Shown: positions 59,914-64,000 of the stretch, piece after piece
How the letters are laid out: each line of letters begins with the position of its first letter
Numbering within the stretch: position 1 is the first letter of the stretch
From: an uncultured Piscinibacter sp.
Lineage (GTDB): Bacteria; Pseudomonadota; Gammaproteobacteria; Burkholderiales; Burkholderiaceae_C
NCBI RefSeq assembly: GCF_937952055.1
Contig: NZ_CALFYO010000019.1
Coordinates: 372,001 to 436,000, forward strand
Length of the DNA stretch: 64,000 nucleotides
Direction: 5' to 3'
Notes under the pieces: model-generated
The model's input: only the letters and a program-made list of their open reading frames with translations
What the model was told of the DNA's origin: nothing
Database searches by the model: none
Made by a program: the position numbers and the translations under genes

Positions 59914-61482
59914 ATGACACTGCGACAGACCCTCCTCGCCGCCGCACTCTCGCTCGCCTGCGGCGCGTCGCTCGCGGTCACGCTGCGCGTGGCCAACCAG
60001 GGTGACTCCAATTCGATGGATCCGCACTCCCTGAACGAGTCGCTGCAGCTGAGCTTCACCGGCAACGTCTACGAGCCGCTGGTGGGACGCGACAAGAAGC
60101 TCGGCCTCGCACCGGCACTGGCGACGAGCTGGAAACAGACCTCGCCGACGGTGTGGCGCTTCGAGCTGCGCAAGGGCGTGAGCTTCCACGGCGGCGAGAA
60201 GTTCACGGCCGACGACGTGGTGTTCAGCTTCAAGCGCGCGGCCGGTGACGGCTCCGACATGAAGGGCTACACCTCGTCGATCAAGGAGGTTCGCAAGATC
60301 GACGACTTCACCGTCGAGATCGAAACCACCTCCCCGTTCCCCATCCTGCCGGACGTGATCTCGCTCGTCTACATCATGAACAAGCAGTGGTGCGAGACGA
60401 ACAAGGCCGAGAAGCCTGTGGACCGGCGCAAGGGCATCGAGAACGCGGCCTCCTTCCGCACCAACGGAACCGGCCCGTTCCGTACCAAGGAGCGGCAGCC
60501 CACCACGCGGACGGTGCTCGTGCGCAACTTCAGCTACTGGGGCAAGGTCGAGAGCAACGTCGACGAGGTGGTCTTCACGCCGATCGGCAACGATGCCACC
60601 CGCGTGGCCGCGCTGCTGTCGGGCGAGATCGACGTGATGGAGCCCGTGCCGCTGCAGGACGTCGAGCGCCTGAAGTCGAATGCCAACCTCAAGGTGATGC
60701 AGGGCCCGGAGCTGCGCACCATCTTCCTCGGCATGGATCAGAAGCGCGACGAACTGCTGTACTCCAGCGTGAAGGGCAAGAACCCGTTCAAGGACATCCG
60801 CGTGCGCCGCGCGTTCTACCAGGCGATCGACATCGAGACGATCCGCTCGCGCGTGATGCGCGGCGCCGCTACGCCCACCGGCGTGATGGTGGCGCCCGGC
60901 ATCAAGGGCTTCGTGGCCGACCTGAACAAGCGGCCGCCCTTCGACGTCGAGGCGGCGAAGAAGCTGATGGCCGACGCCGGCTACCCGAACGGCTTCGAAG
61001 TGGGAATGAACTGCCCGAACGATCGCTACGTCAACGACGGAGAGATCTGCCAGGCGGTGGCGGCCAATCTCGCGCGCATCGGCGTGAAGGTGAACCTGCA
61101 GGCGGAGTCGAAGGCGACCTACTTCCCGAAGATCCTCAGCCGCAACACCAGCTTCTACATGCTCGGCTGGACGCCGGGCACCTACGACTCGCACAATGCG
61201 CTGTCCAACCTGATGGCGACGCCGACGGAGAAAGGCCAGGGCCTGTTCAACCTCGGTTCGTACAGCAACGCCAAGCTCGACGAGTTGACGTTGAAGATCC
61301 AGAGCGAGACCGACGAGGCCAAGCGCAATGCAATGATCGCCGAGGCCTTCAGACTGCATGCCGAGGACTTCGGCCACATCCCGCTGCACCAGCAGGCGCT
61401 GGCCTGGGCAATGAAGAAGAACGTCGACCTGGTGCAGCTGCCGGACAACTTCATGCCCTTCAAGTGGATCGTGGTGAAGTAA
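59914..61482 (+). CDS. Peptide-type ABC transporter binding protein
   Basis: A 522-residue family 5 solute-binding protein starting MTLRQTLLAAALSLACGASL with a signal peptide. The lobe motif NVYEPLVGRDKKLGLAPAL and EKFTADDVVFSFKRAAGDG are typical of the DppA/OppA family. Two Cys near MNCPNDRY and GEICQAVA may form a disulfide. The ligand is probably a peptide or N-acylated amino acid, considering the M20 enzyme upstream. Confidence 0.94.
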   Translation: MTLRQTLLAAALSLACGASLAVTLRVANQGDSNSMDPHSLNESLQLSFTGNVYEPLVGRDKKLGLAPALATSWKQTSPTVWRFELRKGVSFHGGEKFTADDVVFSFKRAAGDGSDMKGYTSSIKEVRKIDDFTVEIETTSPFPILPDVISLVYIMNKQWCETNKAEKPVDRRKGIENAASFRTNGTGPFRTKERQPTTRTVLVRNFSYWGKVESNVDEVVFTPIGNDATRVAALLSGEIDVMEPVPLQDVERLKSNANLKVMQGPELRTIFLGMDQKRDELLYSSVKGKNPFKDIRVRRAFYQAIDIETIRSRVMRGAATPTGVMVAPGIKGFVADLNKRPPFDVEAAKKLMADAGYPNGFEVGMNCPNDRYVNDGEICQAVAANLARIGVKVNLQAESKATYFPKILSRNTSFYMLGWTPGTYDSHNALSNLMATPTEKGQGLFNLGSYSNAKLDELTLKIQSETDEAKRNAMIAEAFRLHAEDFGHIPLHQQALAWAMKKNVDLVQLPDNFMPFKWIVVK

Positions 61483-61494
61483 GCACGACGATCC

Positions 61495-62406
61495 ATGCAA
61501 GGCGCCCTGCAGCGATTCTTCGACGGCGACGTCTGGCACAGCTTCCGCACCTCGCCGGTGGCGATGGTCGCCGCGGCGGTGGCCGCGCTGTGCCTGTTCT
61601 GCGCGGTCTTCGCGCCCTGGGTGGCGCCGCACGACCCGTTCGACCTCGCCTCGCTGGAGCTGGCCGACGCGCGCCTGCCGCCGGCCTGGTCCGCCGAGGG
61701 GCAGTCGAAGTACCTGCTGGGCACCGACGATCAGGGGCGCGACATTCTCTCCGCGCTGATGTACGGCGCGCGCATCTCGCTGTTCGTCGGCTTCGCCTCG
61801 GTGCTGATCGCAGTGGTAGCCGGCGTCTCGCTCGGTCTGCTCTCGGGTTTCGTTGGCGGGCGCATCGACGCCTTCATCATGCGGGTCTGCGACGTGATGC
61901 TGTCGTTCCCCGCCATCCTGATTGCGCTGCTGATCGACGGTGTGGGCCGGGCGCTGTTCCCCAACGCGCACGACACGCTCGCCTTCGCGGTGCTGATCCT
62001 CGCCATCGCCCTGTCGGGCTGGGTGAAGTTCGCACGGACCGTACGTGGCTCGACGATGGTCGAGCGCCACAAGGAGTACGTGCAGGCCGCGCGAGTCATC
62101 GGCGTGTCGAGGGGACGCATCATGCTGCGCCACGTTCTGCCCAACGTGATGGGCCCGGTGCTCGTGCTGGCGACGATCGACATCGGCCAGGCGATCCTGA
62201 TCGAGGCGACGCTGTCCTTCCTGGGCGTCGGCGTGCCGCCGACGCAGCCCTCGCTGGGCACGCTGATCCGCGTGGGCAACGACTTCCTCTTCTCCGGCGA
62301 ATGGTGGATCACCATCTTCCCGGGCATCGTGCTGGTGATGATCGCGCTGAGCGTCAACCTGCTCGGCGACTGGCTGCGCGATGCGCTGAACCCGAGACTG
62401 CGATGA
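61495..62406 (+). CDS. Peptide-type ABC transporter permease (DppC-like)
   Basis: A 303-residue permease starting MQGALQRFFDGDVWHSFRTS. It has the DppC features FAPWVAPHDPFDLASLEL and LLGTDDQGRDILSALMYGA, and the ATPase-contact loop EYVQAARVIGVSRGRIMLRH. Its stop overlaps the ATG of the ATPase gene. Confidence 0.95.
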   Translation: MQGALQRFFDGDVWHSFRTSPVAMVAAAVAALCLFCAVFAPWVAPHDPFDLASLELADARLPPAWSAEGQSKYLLGTDDQGRDILSALMYGARISLFVGFASVLIAVVAGVSLGLLSGFVGGRIDAFIMRVCDVMLSFPAILIALLIDGVGRALFPNAHDTLAFAVLILAIALSGWVKFARTVRGSTMVERHKEYVQAARVIGVSRGRIMLRHVLPNVMGPVLVLATIDIGQAILIEATLSFLGVGVPPTQPSLGTLIRVGNDFLFSGEWWITIFPGIVLVMIALSVNLLGDWLRDALNPRLR

Positions 62407-63446
62407 CACCGCCCTTCGCCGATCCGTCTCACCAAGGAGGTTCCCCCTCGGGAGGCGTCGGGGCCGACATGCCGTTGCTGGAGGTGAAGCACCTGCGTGT
62501 CGAGTTCCCGACGCGGCGCGGCGCCCTGCTCGCGCTCGACGACGTTTCCTTCGACATCGCGCCGGGCGAGGTGCTGGGCGTGGTCGGCGAATCGGGTGCG
62601 GGAAAGTCGCTGACCGGAGCGGCGATCATCGGCCTGCTCGAGCCGCCGGGGCGCATCGCCGGCGGCGAGATCCGCCTCGAGGGGCAGCGCATCGACAACC
62701 TGCCGCACGAGGCGATGCGCACGCTGCGCGGCCGGCGCATCGGCGCGATCTTCCAGGACCCGCTGACCTCGCTGAATCCGCTCTACACGGTGGGGCGCCA
62801 ACTCGTCGAGACGATCCGTACGCACCTGCCGCTGTCGGAGAAGCAGGCACGTGAGCGTGCCATCGCGCTGCTCGCCGACACCGGCATCCCGGCGCCGCAG
62901 GCGCGCTTCGACCAGTATCCGCACCAGTTCTCTGGCGGCATGCGCCAACGCGTGGTGATCGCGCTCGCGCTGGCGGCCGAGCCCAAACTGATCGTCGCCG
63001 ATGAACCCACCACGGCGCTGGACGTGTCGATCCAGGCGCAGATCATCGCGCTGCTCAAGCGAGTGTGCCGCGAGCATGGCGCGGCCGTGATGCTGGTCAC
63101 CCACGACATGGGCGTGATCGCCGAGACCTGCGACCGGGTGGCGGTGATGTACGCCGGGCGCATCGTCGAGATCGGGCCGGTGGGAGACGTCATCCACCGT
63201 CCGGCACATCCCTACACGATGGGCCTGATGGGCTCGATCCCGGCGATGGACGAGGAGCGCGAGCGGCTGCTTCAGATCGACGGTGCGATGCCGCGTCTGA
63301 ATGCCATTCCGGCCGGATGCGCCTTCCATCCGCGCTGCCCGCAGGCCTTCGATCGCTGCCGCACGACGCGGCCGGACCTGCTCGCCGCCGGCGCCACGCG
63401 TGCTGCCTGCTGGCTGCTCGACTCAGCCAAGGGGCCGGCTGCATGA
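62403..63446 (+). CDS. Peptide-type ABC transporter ATPase (DppD-like)
   Basis: A 347-residue ATPase starting MTPPFADPSHQGG. Walker A is GESGAGKS, signature FSGGMRQRVVIALAL and Walker B LIVADEPTTALD. The C-terminal iron-sulfur-type cysteine motif of the family is present (GCAFHPRCPQAFDRC). It overlaps the next ATPase gene by ATGA; both form the motor. Confidence 0.95.
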   Translation: MTPPFADPSHQGGSPSGGVGADMPLLEVKHLRVEFPTRRGALLALDDVSFDIAPGEVLGVVGESGAGKSLTGAAIIGLLEPPGRIAGGEIRLEGQRIDNLPHEAMRTLRGRRIGAIFQDPLTSLNPLYTVGRQLVETIRTHLPLSEKQARERAIALLADTGIPAPQARFDQYPHQFSGGMRQRVVIALALAAEPKLIVADEPTTALDVSIQAQIIALLKRVCREHGAAVMLVTHDMGVIAETCDRVAVMYAGRIVEIGPVGDVIHRPAHPYTMGLMGSIPAMDEERERLLQIDGAMPRLNAIPAGCAFHPRCPQAFDRCRTTRPDLLAAGATRAACWLLDSAKGPAA

Positions 63447-64000
63447 AGACGAATCTCGTCGAGGTGCAGGACCTTGCCAGGACTTTCGAGGTGTCGGCGC
63501 CGTGGCTCAATCGCGTGATCGAGCGCAAGCCCCGCCAGTTCGTGCATGCGGTCGACGGGGTGAGCTTCGACATCGCGCGGGGCCGCACGCTGGCTCTCGT
63601 CGGCGAGTCGGGTTGCGGCAAGAGCACGGTGGCGCGCCTGCTCGTCGGTCTGTACGGGCCGACGCGCGGCACCGTGCGTTTCGACGGCCAGGACACCCGT
63701 GCCGTGTTCGCTTCCGCCGGTGCACGTGCGCTGCATCGGCGCATGCAGATGATCTTCCAGGATCCGTTCGCCAGCCTGAATCCTCGCTGGAGGGTGCTGG
63801 ACATCGTCGCCGAGCCACTGCGCGAGCACGCCTTGGTGCAGGGCGGGGCGGCGATCGAGGCCCGCGTGGGCGAGTTGCTGCAGTCGGTCGGACTGGCCGC
63901 CGCCGACGCGCAGAAGTTTCCCCATCAGTTCTCCGGCGGCCAGCGCCAGCGCATCTCCATCGCACGCGCCCTGGCCACGCAGCCGGAGTTCCTCGTCTGC
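63443..64000 (+). CDS. Peptide-type ABC transporter ATPase (DppF-like), 3' end outside window
   Basis: The first 186 residues of a second ATPase, starting MKTNLVEVQDLARTFEV. Walker A is GESGCGKST, the Q loop IFQDPFASLNPRW and the signature FSGGQRQRISIARAL; the gene leaves the window just before Walker B. It is the DppF/OppF partner of the preceding gene. Confidence 0.94.
   Translation, partial: MKTNLVEVQDLARTFEVSAPWLNRVIERKPRQFVHAVDGVSFDIARGRTLALVGESGCGKSTVARLLVGLYGPTRGTVRFDGQDTRAVFASAGARALHRRMQMIFQDPFASLNPRWRVLDIVAEPLREHALVQGGAAIEARVGELLQSVGLAAADAQKFPHQFSGGQRQRISIARALATQPEFLVC

Overview
The window is about 64 kb of very GC-rich, gene-dense DNA. The hydrogenase operon layout, a Burkholderiales-type porin at 55.7 kb, TACAAT-like -10 boxes, coq7 and a type II secretion locus with divergent gspC all point to a betaproteobacterium of the order Burkholderiales, probably of the Rubrivivax/Methylibium/Leptothrix/Azohydromonas kind. 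The genus is an inference, not something the sequence settles. I recognised no rRNA, tRNA, CRISPR array, insertion sequence or prophage; the region reads as chromosomal backbone.

Layout. (1) 1-10.1 kb, minus strand: a membrane-bound uptake [NiFe] hydrogenase operon, hupS-hupL-(small hupE-like gene)-hupC-hupD-hupF-hupG-hupH-hupI-hupJ-hupK-hypA-hypB-hypF. Many genes overlap by ATGA. The small subunit carries the six-cysteine proximal-cluster signature of oxygen-tolerant enzymes. A sigma54-like promoter and a 10-bp inverted repeat lie upstream of hupS. (2) 10.1-10.76 kb: no convincing gene. (3) 10.8-21.3 kb: housekeeping and accessory genes: serine hydrolase, TerB-like protein, membrane protein, an unknown ORF followed by infA and cspA, MATE exporter with divergent AraC regulator, DegS-like protease, an ACP-GNAT fusion, a kelch lipoprotein and a LysR regulator. 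(4) 21.3-30.8 kb: a branched-chain-type ABC importer (livFKMHG) between two CoA-ligase genes, with a divergent Crp/Fnr-family regulator and a palindromic operator candidate. (5) 30.9-37.9 kb: 5'-nucleotidase, small ORFs, a response regulator coupled to a hybrid histidine kinase, a haemoglobin and a Lon-like AAA+ ATPase without protease domain. (6) 37.9-51.3 kb: type II secretion, gspC on plus and gspG-H-I-J-K-L-M-N-D-E-F on minus, ending in a hybrid histidine kinase whose start overlaps the gspF stop. (7) 51.3-57.6 kb: an isolated cobT-like gene, ilvA, a candidate small RNA between ilvA and an osmC gene, coq7, a porin and a DUF3047-type lipoprotein. (8) 57.7-64 kb: a peptide-type ABC importer operon with an M20 peptidase inside it; the last ATPase gene runs off the window.

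How the parts work together: the hydrogenase operon supplies structural subunits, the quinone-reducing cytochrome b, the endopeptidase, the rubredoxin and chaperones that protect assembly in air, and nickel/CN ligand maturation factors, so this organism can probably oxidise H2 in the presence of O2. The two importer clusters and the CoA ligases suggest uptake and activation of organic acids and peptides, consistent with a metabolically flexible facultative lithotroph.

The less ordinary signals are: a candidate trans-acting sRNA with a long anti-Shine-Dalgarno motif upstream of ilvA; an acyl-carrier/GNAT fusion protein; a histidine-rich block inside the GTPase domain of HypB rather than at its N-terminus; a HypF whose start lies at the Kae1-like domain; a mini HupE-like membrane protein inside the hydrogenase operon; a CobT homologue with Asp where the catalytic Glu is expected; and a sensor kinase translationally coupled to the secretion operon. 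Several are known or likely variants of known families; none is claimed as a proven new system.
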